The notes under the pieces: generated by a model | The model's input: only the letters and a program-made list of their open reading frames with translations | The model's database searches: none | Told to the model about the DNA's origin: nothing | Made by a program: the position numbers and the translations under genes | Shown here: positions 13,797 to 25,995 of the stretch, one piece after another | Position numbering within the stretch: the first letter of the stretch is position 1 | Layout of the letters: every line of letters starts with the position of its first letter | Assembly (NCBI RefSeq): GCF_032854445.1 | Contig: NC_088302.1 | Span: forward strand, 2,405,523-2,469,522 | DNA length: 64,000 bases | Source of the DNA: Liolophura sinensis | Taxonomy: Eukaryota > Mollusca > Polyplacophora > Chitonida > Chitonidae | Direction of reading: 5' to 3'

Positions 13797-15565
13797 AAGC
13801 GGTCTAGTCAAGTTGCTTTACCAAACCTCTGATTAAACTACCTCATCAAGCTTAGCTGGCTTAGCGGTTTAAATTAAGCTACCTCACCAACCCTCACTGG
13901 CTAGGCGATATCATTGTTGCCTTCACCAAACCTCGGTGGCTAAGCGGTATGCTTAAGCTGCCTCACCAAACCTCGGTGGCTGATCGGTTTGATTAAGCTG
14001 CCTCACTAAACCTCCCTGGCTAAGCGGTCTAATTATGTTGCCTCACCAAACCTCGCTGCCTAAGTGGTCTGATTATGTTGCCCCATCAGACCTCTCTGGC
14101 TAAGTGGTCTGTTTAAGCTGCCCCACCAGACCTCGGTGGCTAAGTGTTCTGTTTATGCTGCCCCACCAGACCTCACTGGCTAAGTGATCTGATTAATCTG
14201 CCTCACCAAACCTCGCTGGCTAAGCGGTCTGATTATGTTGCTTCACCAAACCTCGCTGGCTAAGTGGTCTGTTTATGCTGCCCCACCAGACCTCCCTGAC
14301 TAAGTGGTCTGTTTATGTTGCCTCACCAAACCTCGCTGGCTAAGTGATCTGATTAATCTGCCTCACCAAACCTCGCTGGCTAAGCGGTCTGATTATGTTG
14401 CTTCACCAAACCTCGCTGGCTAAGTGGTCTGTTTATGCTGCCCCACCAGACCTCGTTGGCTAAGTGATCTGATTAATCTGCCCCACCAAACCTCGCTGGC
14501 TAAGCGGTCTGATTATGTTGCCTCACCAAACCTCGCTGGCTAAGTGGCCTGTATATGCTGCCCCACCAGACCTCGGTGGCTAAGTGATCTGATTAATCTG
14601 CCTCACCAAACCTCGCTGGCTAAGTGGTCTGTTTATGTTGCCCCACCAGACCTCGGTGGCTAAGTGGTCTGTTTATGTTGCCTCACCAAACCTCGCTGGC
14701 TAAGTGATCTGATTAATCTGCCCCACCAGACCTCCCTGGCTAAGCAGTCTGATTATGTTGCTTCACCAAACCTCACTGGCTAAGTGATCTGATTAATCTG
14801 CCTCACCAAACCTCGCTGGCTAAGCGGTCTGATTATGTTGCTTCACCAAACCTCGCTGGCTAAGTGGTCTGTTTATGCTGCCCCACCAGACCTCCCTGAC
14901 TAAGTGGTCTGTTTATGCTGCCTCACCAAACCTCGCTGGCTAAGTGATCTGATTAATCTGCCTCACCAAACCTCGCTGGCTAAGCGGTCTGATTATGTTG
15001 CCTCACCAAACCTTGCTGGCTAAGTGGCCTGTATATGCTGCCCCACCAGACCTCGGTGGCTAAGTGATCTGATTAATCTGCCTCACCAAACCTCGCTGGC
15101 TAAGCGGTCTGATTATGTTGCCTCACCAAACCTCGCTGGCAAAGTGATCTGATTAATCTGCCCCACCAAACCTTGCTGGCTAAGCGGTCTGATTATGTTG
15201 CCTCACCAAACCTCGCTGGCTAAGTGGTCTGTTTATGCTGCCCCACCAGACCTCCCTGGCTAAGTGGCCTGTTTATGCTGCCCCACCAGACCTCGGTGGC
15301 TAAGTGATCTGATTAATCTGCCTCACCAAACCTCGCTGGCTAAGCAGTCTGACTATGTTGCTTCACCAAACCTTGCTGGCTAAGCGGTTTGATTAGCTAG
15401 TTGGCGTAAATTAAGCTACCGCCTCAAACCTTATGAGCTAAGCGGTATAAACTAAGCTACCTCAGCACACCTAGCTAGTTTAAATTAAGCTGCTTCACCA
15501 AACCTCAATGGCTATATACCATAAATTTGGCTACCCGACGAAAATTGGCCGAATTAAACTACCTC
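13797..15565. repeat. Minisatellite, 40-bp unit, ~43 copies, with higher-order structure
   Basis: The unit contains CTCACCAAACCTCGCTGGC and TAAGYGRTCTGATTA. Variants fall into classes: A (TAAGTGATCTGATTAATCTG), B (TAAGCGGTCTGATTATGTTG), C (TAAGTGGTCTGTTTATGCTG with CCCCACCAGA) and D (as C but CCTCACCAAA). They recur in the order A-B-C or A-B-C-D, for example from 14181, 14341, 14461, 14781, 14941 and 15061. Edge units are more diverged than central ones, as expected from unequal exchange. Confidence 0.95.
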
Positions 15566-16578
15566 AATTAAGATCGCGAGCCTTGCAAAATGAGGTAACG
15601 CATTCGGATACCAGTCTTACCGGAATGGCTGTGACCCTGCGGAGGTGGTGTGGAGGTTTCTCAGGTGCCTGGTAAGGCACGTTGGTTGTTTTCTACCCGG
15701 TGAGGGGCAGTGGTTTGTCAAGTACAGGTGAGGTGAGGAGGTTTGTCTGGTACATGGTGAGATGCAGTGGTTTGTCAGCTACCTGTTGAGGTGAAGTGAA
15801 CTTGTTGTGATAAGGTGTCAAAAGTTAATACTAATGAAAGACATAAATGAATAGATTTATGACATCTAACAATTACTCTTTTGATTCTCCTTACAGCGGC
15901 CACTCTCTAAGCCATGTGTATGGTATGGAAGGATTGATTTACTCTGCCTATTTTCTACTTCTCTGACCACGGCAAAGGTATACTCGACTAGTCCTGGAAA
16001 GATGAACAGTGTGCATATTTAATGACCAAGTCAGCAGAAATAACAAATAAAATCTCCTCCACCGAATGTGTTTAAGATTCAGTCACTACGCTGGCTTTTA
16101 CCACTGGCCAAATCGGAGTCAACAAAGTAAGGCGGCGAAGGCAACCCGATATTCAACAAATGATGGTTCAGTCACATGACGTGGCTAGATCGCCTGGTCA
16201 TGTAATGTGTAGGCAGGCCGAACACACACTCTGATCCATGAGGCTGCACAAGGAAGAATTTAACACTCAGGCAGACAATCGCTGTGGAATGGAATTACCA
16301 CACTGGAAATCCCCGCCGGCAATGTGCCCCCCTGAGGATGTGCCTTTCTGCTTTTTGACTAACACGAACACTGATCTGCTAATATCAACATAAATATGTG
16401 TTTCTTTTTCCCACGGAATGTAACCTCAATGGAATTGCCATTCTAAAAGCCTTCGGAAAATTGTTCTCATTTTTTCACGGATTTTGCGGCAAATGTTACC
16501 GGGTTCGAGCTGTTGATCAGTTGTCACATAAACCTTAATAATGATTCATCAGCGTTTCGATTGAGTAGGATTTTTCAG
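15566..16578. other. Non-coding sequence upstream of a candidate first coding exon
   Basis: No tandem array is present apart from loosely repeated GTGAGGNGNAGTGGTTTGTC segments at about 15695-15780. If 16582 is the start codon of a gene, its promoter or 5' UTR may lie here, but I see no convincing TATA box or initiator. Confidence 0.45.
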
Positions 16579-16581
16579 AAT

Positions 16582-16913
16582 ATGGAATTAAATTATGAGG
16601 AGTCATGTGAAATTACAATTTCGCCACTACGAAGGGAGCAGAGTTTGTGTCGGGCGGACAATATATTAGATGAGAATACGGAGTTCAGTATGAGGCAGCA
16701 AAGAAAACGTCACCGTAGTCCACGCCATGACAAAGAGGACAGGCGAAACTCGAGAACAGCTAAAGGAAACCTCGAAGAGGCTCCCAAAGCAAAAAGAGAT
16801 TCTCTCCAAAATGGAGGTGAAAAAGACGTGACATGCTCTGAAATCTGTCTTGACAGGTTAACCGATGCTGGCCCTGATGATTCCTCACAAGTTACTGGGG
16901 ACCACCAACAAAG
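16582..16913 (+). CDS. Candidate first coding exon: charged N-terminal tail of a possible type II membrane protein
   Basis: An open frame begins at ATG 16582 in a good context (A at -3, G at +4) and runs 110 codons plus 2 bases to a strong donor, CAAAG|GTAAGG, at 16913/16914. The frame is also open upstream from about 16513 without another ATG. TTTTTCAG just before 16579 could be an acceptor, so the exon may start there. The peptide is polar. An acidic stretch (LNYEESCE) is followed by a strongly basic one (RQQRKRHRSPRHDKEDRR, about residues 36-55), then a Ser/Asp-rich end. There is no signal peptide or membrane segment. The exon ends in phase 2, matching the exon at 52001, where AG|A would give Arg111. 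Seen alone it could be a nuclear protein because of the basic cluster. Family not recognised. Confidence 0.5.
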
Positions 16914-17870
16914 GTAAGGAGTACTATGTCCCTGTTGGACGATTTACTTTCTGTCTGTAAAACACTGGTTTGTCTTCGGTCTTGTTATTGTGCAGGTTGA
17001 GATATCTTAGCTTTATAAATTCATGTGTCTGTATATGAATTGCTGTGGGTGTTGCTAATGTAAGGTTACATATCACATTCCGTCGATCTTATCTGTCCAT
17101 CTCATGCCATTCCAGCGCGCTCTGTGAAGACTTGGCGACACAAATGCTGACCTGTAAATGTAATGATATGTGTACCGTATCAGGTTAAGACATACTCCAA
17201 CTGGTTGCAATGGGCGCACCTGTCGATGCGTTAAGCACGTATGGGTTAGCTCGCCTCAACAGCTCAGTGAATATAACAATTATTACGGGTGGATTATCTT
17301 TTGAGTTACTATCTTTGAACGCGATACACATCTTGGCACCGTTTTCGTAAATTGTTTATGATGGAGTTCCTACGATTTCATCAGATAAGTGTACAACTTG
17401 CAGTGGAAGTTTTTAGGAAAGCGTTTTCGCAGTTTAAACACCGGAATTGTTTCTCTAACGTGGTCAGTGATTGGATCATCATCAGATGACCCCATCCTCC
17501 ATCCATCCCATTAGATGGCCCCATTCGCCATTCTTCCCATTAGATGACCTCATCCCTCATCCTACCTCCCCCTGTTCCGAGACAGTAAACAGTCTATTTG
17601 CCCACTTCAGTCTTCCAGATGCGCCTCGTAGACATTACCAAAGTCGGGTGTGTACTTGTAGATATCGCTCATAGCACGCGTCCTTCAGGTCAAGGGGCAT
17701 GTATAAAGTGAATGGAGCAGGAAATTGTGAGTCCCGCTACAACCTCACGATGGGAATTTAAGTAAATCAGAGGACGTGAGCTAGATAGAGCACCTGCTGC
17801 CGTACGTGACTGGGGCAACTGCTCGTCCTACACTATGAAGTCAACCGGACAACTACCAACTACCATACAG
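16914..17870. other. Presumed start of a long intron
   Basis: This follows the donor at 16914. A short TCCATCCCATTAGATGRCC repetition occurs at about 17485-17560. The open frame there (17471-17674) is repeat-derived and has no splice support. Confidence 0.4.
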
Positions 17871-19421
17871 GTATTCCTGTACGTGTATTTCAGGGCTACC
17901 CTATGACAATGGCGTTCCTGAACGTGTATTTCAGGGCTACCCTATGACATTGACATTCCTGTACGTGTATTTCAGGGCTACTCTATGACATTGGCATTCC
18001 TGTACGTGTATTGCAGGGCTACCATATGACATTGGCATTCCTGTACGTGTATTTTAGGACTACTCTATGACATTGGTATTCCTGTACGTGTATTGCAGGG
18101 CTACCCTATGACATTGACATTCCTGAACGTGTATTTCAGGGCTACTCTATAACATTGGTATTCCTGTACTTGTATTTCAGGGCTACCCTATGACAATGGC
18201 GTTCCTGCACGTGTATTTCAGGGCTACTCTATGACATTGGTATTCCTATACGTGTATTTCAGGGCTACCCTATGACAATGGCTTTCCTGAACGTGTATTT
18301 CAGGGCTACTCTATGACATTGGTATTCCTGTACGTGTATCTCAGGGCTACTCTATGGCATTGGCATTCCTGTACGTGTATTGCAGGGCTACTCTGTGACA
18401 CTGACATTCCTGTACGTGTATTTCAGGGCTACCCTATGACAATGGCGTTCCTGAACGTGTGTTTCAGGGCTACTCTATGACATTGGTATTCCTGTACGTG
18501 TATTTCAGGGCTACCCTATGACAATGGCGTTCCTGAACGTGTATTTCAGGGCTACTCTATGACATTGGTATTCCTGTACGTGTATTTCAGGGCTACTCTT
18601 TGACATTGGCATTCCCGTACGCATATTTTAGGGCTGCTTTATGGCATTGGCATTCCTGTACGCGTATTTCAGGGCTATTCTATGACATTGGCATTCCTGT
18701 GCGTATATTTCAGGGCTACTCTATGACACTGGTATTCCTGTACGTGTATTTCAGGGCTACCCTATGACATTGACATTCCTGTACGTGTATTTCAGAGCTA
18801 CTCTATGACAATGGCGTCCCTGTACGTGTATTTCAGGGCTACCCTATGACATTGGCATTCCTGAACGTGTATTTCAGGGCTACTCTATGACATTGGTATA
18901 TCCTGTACATGTATTTCAGGGCTACTCTATGACATTGGCATTCCTGCACGTGTATTTCAGGGCTACGATATGCCAATGGCGTTCTTATACGTGTATTTCA
19001 AGGCTGCTCTATGACAATGGCGTTCCTGTATATGTATTTCAGGGCTACCCTATGACATTGGCATTCCTGAACGTGTATTTCAGGGCTACCCTATGCCAAT
19101 GGCGTTCTTATACGTGTATTTCAAGGCTGCTCTATGACAATGGCGTTCCTGTATATGTATTTCAGGGCTACTCTATGACATTGGTATTCCTGAACGTGTA
19201 TTTCAGGGCTACCCTATGCCAATGGCGTTCTTATACGTGTATTTCAAGGCTGCTCTATGACAATGGCGTTCCTGTACATGTATTTCAGGGCTACTCTATG
19301 ACATTGGCATTCCTGCACGTGTATTTCAGGGCTACGATATGCCAATGGCGTTCTTATACGTGTATTTCAAGGCTGCTCTATGACAATGGCGTTCCTGTAC
19401 ATGTATTTCAGGGCTACTCTA
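17871..19421. repeat. Minisatellite, 41-bp unit, ~38 copies, 123-bp higher-order repeat at the 3' end
   Basis: The unit carries CCTGTACGTGTATTTCAGGG and CTAYYCTATGACATTGGCATT. In the last 450 bp a three-unit block recurs: TGCCAATGGCGTTCTTATAC begins at 18971, 19094, 19217 and 19340, exactly 123 bp apart. Because 123 is divisible by three, a 185-codon frame (18887-19444) stays open through this part. Every unit contains TGTATTTCAG|GG, which resembles a 3' splice site. I read this as non-coding repeat. Confidence 0.95.
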
Positions 19422-20396
19422 TTCCATGTCTAACTATTACATGACCAGAGGTGAAAAGTAGCCTTTAGACATAGCCATATCTAGGATAAATACAGAGAAT
19501 CTATCCAAATACTAACTGTACATGCTTGAACCGTTCAACAGGTCAAATGTCGGCAGCAAAATATACATCCGTGGTCAGTTATACCATGGTGAGAGTCCGA
19601 AGCAAGAAGGTACAATACAAAGAGTGAATGGATGAATGAGGCTGAACCCAACATTGGCAATATTTCAGCCATATCATGGTAGACATAAAAAGCCAATTGT
19701 TACTGTAACTCAAGGCCGATTTGATGGATTTATTTCTTTGACTATCCTTTAACGGCGCTCCCAAGAGGATTTCACTTGTGCTATGGCGGTGGTCAGGATT
19801 ATGGTGGAGAGATCCTGGGTGGGCCGGGTCGACAGCTTTTCGTCTCTTCGAAAGCCGCAGCCCAACAAAAGCGACCTGAATTGAGTGAACTGATTTGTGA
19901 GGAGCAGGCCATCTTGATGAAAACCAGAATGTTGCTTCAGTTATAATACAAGCAGTAATGTCAGTTATCACACACTTTTATAGTCACAGAAAACAAGTCA
20001 TTCAGTGATGGGCGATGGACAGTCTAATGTAATATGGGGATTGTATGGGGCAAACGGTCTGTCGTTAAAATATCACTATGGTATCCCTTGATCATTGGCA
20101 ATAGGTCAGTGTTTTATAAACAATCAAACATTAGCCTTAGGCTACTTACGTTGACTATTTTATAATGAGATCCAAACAGTTTGTGCAAACAACGAACATG
20201 TATATACTAGCATTCGACATTTTGTACAATATAGTTAAAATTATCCTAAAGAATGATCGTATTTTCCAAAGTCAGCCTTCCCGAACAACTCTTATTGAAT
20301 GGGTTTGGGTATGTACGATTCTGCATGCAAATGAAATGTTCCGAAGTATTTTTATAAGGCTACTTTTTATGTGGTTTAGTAATAAATGATCACGAT
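19422..20396. other. Non-coding sequence with degenerate SINE remnants
   Basis: Apart from the reverse SINE-like remnant at about 19705-19840, no feature is supported. Confidence 0.45.
19705..19840 (-). mobile_element. Degenerate SINE copy, reverse orientation
   Basis: Read on the - strand, CCACCATAATCCTGACCACC, then ACAAGTGAAATCCTCTTGGG and an AAATAAATC tail line up with the 3' body and tail of the SINE at 55446-55625 (CCACCATAATGCTGGCCGCC, ATAAGTGAAATATTCTTGAG). There are many mismatches, so it is an old copy. Confidence 0.55.
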
Positions 20397-20398
20397 GT

Positions 20399-20502
20399 AA
20401 AGCAGACAGCATGAGACCTAAAGCAGACAGCATGAGACCTAAAGCAGACAGCACGAGACCTAAAGCAGACAGCATGAGACCTAAATCAGACAGCATGAGA
20501 TC
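20399..20502. repeat. Minisatellite, 21-bp unit, ~5 copies
   Basis: AAAGCAGACAGCATGAGACC is repeated about five times with one or two changes. It yields a short LSALGLM-type frame on the - strand that I do not consider a gene. Confidence 0.9.
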
Positions 20503-21365
20503 TAGACGAAGGTGTTTGACTTTTCAGTAACAAGTGCTTTCGTCCGTATCAGGAATCAAGCTGGGTTTTGGACATGTCAAGCAGTATTAAACGTGAAAGA
20601 TCTGTAGCAGTCAATAAGTCGATAAATTCACGAAATGACTTGGCAGTGTCAAAGTGTATCGTTAATATATATTCAGTCAGTGGTCTTGAATAAGAATTCG
20701 CGCATGTAAGCCTAATTGGCAGCAACGTATCGCGGTCCAATGGTAGTCAGACACGAAAAGATGGTATATTATACCTAGATAATCGTGACAGCAGAATGCG
20801 TGTGTTGAGCAGTGTTGTTAGTTATACCAGGTCACTCTCCGTGGATAGGAAACTGACACTCAGAACATAAAGTCAACCTAAATGATGACCTACATTAACA
20901 TTACAGCTAGTCACATCATGGATCGGAGCTGTCGCATTGTTAGCATGCGCTGCGCATAACATCAAATCTGAGCCAAAATTGTTCTGTTCTTGTTTTACTA
21001 TAACGTGATAAAAAGATGTATTTACATTATACATGATGAAAGGTAGCTCTGGAGAGAACATTGTATATCTACGTACCGAATGGGACCTGAACAGGAATGG
21101 AGCACTTGGGATTGTTTATGTGAAATGACTCGTTTTCTGCTAGGTATTTATTCAGAACATAATCCTGCACAATAAGGTGTGTACCATGGAGGAGTTGTAG
21201 ACGTAAGGACCGGTTAATACCTGGTTTTAGTCGTCGTCAATCAGACTATTACAATCCTAATAGTCGGATTACTGTTAAGGAACTACTTAGCATGACAGTA
21301 CTTTCGTGAAATACATTACGTTGTCCTTACCGTGACATAAAAAAAAACACTTCCCATGTATAGAT
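20503..21365. other. Unassigned non-coding sequence
   Basis: No exon, RNA gene or repeat family is recognised. Open frames here are shorter than 65 codons. Confidence 0.5.
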
Positions 21366-21510
21366 GTCGGTGTACCTCACATCGCAGCAGTACCGGCATG
21401 AGACGTACCTGTCAGGTGTAGATGTACCTCACATCACAGCAGTGCTGGCATGAGACCCACCTGTTAGGTGTAAGTGTACCTCACATCACAGCAGTGCTGG
21501 CATGAATTCG
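21366..21510. repeat. Minisatellite, ~52-bp unit, ~3 copies
   Basis: GTACCTCACATCACAGCAGT and GGCATGAGACNNACCTGT recur three times. The third copy is interrupted. Confidence 0.85.
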
Positions 21511-21911
21511 TATACCTGATATCCCAGAAGAACGGGAAAATTACCGTGACTTAAAGCGGCAGCCGAATTTTCGAGAGGTTTATTCGAAAGCATAGTTGAC
21601 CTCAGCCAGTGCAACTACATCGAAGAAAAGCAGGCCTGCATATCTGAGATCAAATCAGCGGGATGACAGGCTGTGTGTACAAATCGAATTGTCAATCATG
21701 GAAAAAAAACAAAAACAAAACAAACAAACAAACAAACAATTCCTGATTGGGCCATCAATGGACCGGACAAGCCGTTACTCGCCCAATGGACATGTGCTAA
21801 GTCAGCCATTTATTGCAACCATACGGACTACAACGGACAAACACACGAGCAGTTGTTCACTTACAAGAAACGGTGTAGGTCAGGATTATCAAGGCTGACG
21901 GGCAATTAGCA

Positions 21912-21948
21912 GGGAGGGTGGGGAGGGGGAGGGGTGGAGTGGGAGGGG
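21912..21948 (+). other. G-quadruplex-forming tract
   Basis: At least seven runs of three or more G are separated by one to a few bases (GGGAGGGTGGGGAGGGGG and onward). This fits the G3+N1-7 rule for quadruplexes on the + strand. Confidence 0.7.
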
Positions 21949-22896
21949 AATTTCCTGTGACGGGTTATCAACTCACACAGACGACATCTAATCGTTTATC
22001 GTAAGTCATATTAATTTTGTCGTGTGGTAACTGGAAAATGAAGTCAGTCTTTACGAAGTGTTCTAAGACTGGCGTACTCAAACTTCTGTTCACACGGAGG
22101 GTTTGAAGGGAAATACTGTCATCGTGAGGGCCTCAGCGGGGCATGAGGTGAAGGCTGTCGTACAGGCAGGGCAATAAACCATAGTAAAACTTGACAAATA
22201 AATCAATGTGGACTGTTTATAAACCATTCTAGAGCTACCATATGTTTTCACCGTTCCAGTGCCAGTTGTATTCAACACATGGCGGATAAATGAGTCGAAA
22301 ACGCCTGACTGCAATAGCTCTGTACTGCCTATAACACCTAATAGACTCCAATCATGCTAACTAAATGCGGCGCCTTGCATAACTGTTATGGACGTTGACG
22401 GGTTTGTGGTTTAGCTCTACGTCTGTCCGTCGGTTAACCCATTGCTGTTAACCATTCTTGTGTTAGTGTTATATTGCGGGATCATCAAGGTCGGGAGTCA
22501 TACCCGTGCAGTTAGCTCTTATAGACTTCGGAGAATAGACAGATGATTCACAGCCGGTCCCGAGTATCACCTTTGTGTAGCATTCTATCTGGATTTATCT
22601 CCAATTTGGGGTAAATTTAACATACACTTTTAACCTTTCCCGGCTGAAGCCAGAATTAGAATGAATCACAAGACCGTGTGGGTAATTAGATCATATGCTC
22701 TTTTTTGACCAGACCGTTTGTAGATCATATGCTTCCACCGTATCCGTTCTTTGTGACCAGAGCTTCCATTTGTGGCAGAACAAGATGGTAAGTGACTGGT
22801 TTCATAACTTTACCACGTATGATAGAAAGAACAGCATTGTTGTTTATTCAAAAAGCCAGTTGTTAGAAGGGATGCCCTAAACACCATTGCGTACGA

Positions 22897-22964
22897 CTTA
22901 ATGCAATGCAGGCTCTGCAATTGAGCACGGCTTAATACAATGCAGGCTCTGCAATTGAGCTTGG
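22897..22964. repeat. Two-copy 34-bp direct repeat
   Basis: CTTAATRCAATGCAGGCTCT occurs at 22897 and 22931, with the rest of the unit (GCAATTGAGC) conserved. Confidence 0.85.
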
Positions 22965-23694
22965 TCAGTTTTGAACAACGGTGGGCAACCTTCCCTCTAG
23001 TACATGTAAGCCCACACTAGCTGAAGATCGTTAACCATTTTGACGATAAGACAAAGAGAATTCGATGCATGCTCAGTGAAGATGAATCCATATATAGTTC
23101 CACACATGTATCCACACTGGGTAGACATATTGGTATATTAAAACCTTTACATAAAGATCTGCTCTAATGTTTTTAAAACTGTTTGTTATTTTCCCCTTGA
23201 AGCCACGTGGGATAATCCCAGCTGGTGGTCCTGGGGAAGCCGTCTATTCCGTACATCTACCAACATAACCAAGCTATATGCCGTGCCTGTGCGTGGCTCT
23301 GGTCTCGTTGTTATACTTGGCCCAGCCCATGACATTTTTCTAGCAAACCGATTAGTTATATTGTTGACAGGTACATATATTGTGATGTCAACCAAATAAT
23401 AGCATGTTTGGATCTTTGATACCGCAGTACACATAGTCCATTCTGAAGCGTGTTCTCGTGACCTGCCGTGAATTGTCCTCCGTGGTAAGCAAAGTACATT
23501 ACAAAGCCGGCCTTGTCCTGTGTTGTGCGACATGAAAAATAGCACGAAAACTGACTTATGTCGCTACTGCATCATCTGGAGAATACACGACAAAGTAATT
23601 GTTCGAAAACTGAATACTGGTAAGTGACTAGTGCCCTGGATGTGGCCTACTGACACAGACGAGCTGACTCAAGCAGATGCCGGTCATTACTACA

Positions 23695-24390
23695 GTCTGT
23701 TAGGTCAGTCATATAGGTCACTATTATTAAAGACGTGCTCAGTTACATAGGTCCCTATCATTGAAGACGAGCTCTGTTTATATAGGTCATTACCATTAAA
23801 GACGAGCTCGGTCATATAGGTCAGTACCATTAACGACGAGCTCAGTCATATAGGTCATTAACATTAAAGACGAGTTCTGCCATACATTACCAGTAAAACC
23901 TGTTCAGTCACATGTCATCACAATTAAAGACGAGCTGTGCCATAAAGGTCATTACCATTAAAGACGAGCTCTGCCATATTATTTATTTATTTGATTGGTG
24001 TTTTACGCCACACTCAAGAATATTTCATTTATACGATAGCTGTCAACATTATGGCGAAAGGAAACCGGACAGAGCCCGGAGGGAACCCACAACCATCCGC
24101 AGGTTACAGGCAGACCTTCCTACGTACGACCATAAAGAACGTCTGTCATATAGGTCATGATGATTAAAGACGTGCTCTGTCATACAGGTCATTACCATTA
24201 AAAACATATTCTGTCATATAGGTCATTACCATTAAAGACGTGGTCCCTCATATAAGTCATTACTATTAAAGACGAGCTCTGCCATATGAGTCACCAGCAT
24301 TAAAGATTAGTGTCAGTTCTATTACAGACGATGTCAATCTTATATGTCATTACTATTACAGACTAGCTAAGACATATACAGGTAGGTTGT
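23695..24390. repeat. Minisatellite, ~34-bp unit, split by a SINE insertion
   Basis: The unit contains CATATAGGTCATTACCATTA and AAGACGAGCTCTGT. About eight copies lie before and about six after a reverse SINE at 23978-24132. Outer units are diverged. Confidence 0.85.
23978..24132 (-). mobile_element. 5'-truncated SINE, reverse orientation, inside a minisatellite
   Basis: It begins with the reverse-complemented tail (TTATTTATTTATTTGATTGG), followed by TGTTTTACGCCACACTCAAG, GGAAACCGGACAGAGCCCGG and ACCATCCGCAGGTTACAGGC, and stops near TACGTACGAC. The tRNA-like head is missing. Repeat-unit sequence resumes on both sides, so it inserted into an existing array. Confidence 0.85.
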
Positions 24391-25187
24391 TATTATTACT
24401 GACAATTTGGGACCGCGTTGCTGAGGGATGATAGCTTTATAGCATGAACTGAAGATCATTAAGTACAATGCGTCCATATTTTATGTTAAGTCGCAGTATG
24501 GGATATGAACTATCTTTCTGTTTAAGACACATAGCGTTTGTATATAGCCATGCGTGTGACGTTTTTCATCGCTATCATGGCATGCACGCGTATGTAGTGC
24601 GACTGTTTTATGCCGCTTGGCTAAGTTTTCTGTCAGGGATACGGAGTGAGCGTAATGTATTATGTGGATAGTTACGCAATGCATCTGACCTTACGCAATG
24701 TGTGAAGAGGGTATCTGATGTGAACAGACAGAAGATGTATTTTAATGATCACTTCACATTCCATGAACCCAAACATCGTAATCTGACACACTGGCTGTAA
24801 ACATTTGTATTGTATAACAAAACTATTGCACTTACATACGTATATAGATCTAGATACTTAGGTCTCCGCACATGTACTTGGCTTTGGCGAAGGAAAAACG
24901 CCACAGCACAGTAGCAATGCAACATATGTCCCAGAGCGTTCTCCAATAATATATCAGACACACGAGCTTATGAGCATCTCGGAAGAACGCCAATTTCATA
25001 AATGTTTTCCTCCTTGTGTTTATACACGTTGTCCAGCTTCTCACGAAAAACTGTGCATACGTAATGATCTTCAGTAGTTTCATCGAAGTTTTCTGTCCTT
25101 CTCCGGCTCTTATGGATCAGCTTTTGGAGCTTCTATGGCTTCTTGCCTTGCAATACTCACACTTTCTTATAGCACAAAGTTTTACCT
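24391..25187. other. Unassigned non-coding sequence
   Basis: Short overlapping frames of 60-80 codons occur on both strands. None has a motif or splice sites I trust. Confidence 0.5.
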
Positions 25188-25995
25188 GCCTTGTCACCAG
25201 ATTAACGCCTGTAAGTGTCAAGTCAGCCTTGTCTTCGGATTTAGCACTTGTCCTTTGTGTCACATAAGCCTTGTCGCCAGCTTAGCGCTTGTACTCCGTG
25301 TCACATAAGCCTTGTCGCCAGCTTAGCGCTTGTACTCCGTGTCACATAAGCCTTGTCGCCAGCTCAGCGCTTGTACTCCGTGTCACATAAGCCTTGTCGC
25401 CAGCTTAGCGCTTGTACTCCGTGTCACATAAGCCATGTCTCCAGCTTAGCGCTTGTACTCCATGTCACATAGGTCTTGTCGCCAGTTTAGCGCTTGTACT
25501 CCGTGTCACATAAGCCTTGTCGCCAGCTTAGCGCTTGTACTCCGTGTCACATAAGCCATGTCTCCAGCTTAGCGCTTGTACTCCATGTCACATAGGTCTT
25601 GTCGCCAGCATAAGACTTGTACTCTCTTAAACTTTGTCTCCAGCTTAGCGCTTGTACTCCATGTCACATCAGTCTTGCCGAAAGCGTAGGGCTTGTACTC
25701 ACTTAAACCTTGTCGCCAGCTTAGCGCTTGCACTCCATGTCACATGAGCCTTGTAGCCAGCAATAGCGCTTGTACTCCGTGCCACATAAGCCTTGTCGCC
25801 AGCTTAGAGCCTGTACTCCATGTAACATAAGTCTTGTTGCCAGCATAGGGCTTGCACTCTGTTAAGCCTTGAATCCAGCCTAGCGCTTGTACTCCTTGTC
25901 ACATAAGCCTTGTCACCAACTTTACGCTTGTACTCCGTGTCATGTAAGCCTCGTCTCCAGACTAGCGCTTGTATTCCGTGTCACGTAAGCCGTGT
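25188..25995. repeat. Minisatellite, 41-bp unit, ~19 copies
   Basis: CTTGTCGCCAGCTTAGCGCT then TGTACTCCGTGTCACATAAG. The first several units (25262-25560) are almost identical. Later ones have deletions and substitutions. Confidence 0.95.

Larger units (their letters stand above)
21511..23690. other. Unassigned non-coding sequence with a G-rich tract
   Basis: It contains an AAAC-rich run at about 21709-21740, the G-rich block at 21912-21948 and a two-copy 34-bp repeat at 22897-22960. The - strand frame 23186-23545 (119 codons) has no recognised motif and no clear acceptor. Confidence 0.5.

Noticed and set aside
18887-19444. 185-codon + strand ORF with a repeating VYFRAT/CISRLL/VPVYVFQGY peptide.
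   Set aside because: It lies wholly inside the 41-bp minisatellite and stays open because the 3-unit block is 123 bp. There are no start context, splice sites or non-repeat domain.
23186-23545. 119-codon minus-strand ORF.
   Set aside because: No motif recognised, no clear acceptor or start context, and the length is compatible with chance.
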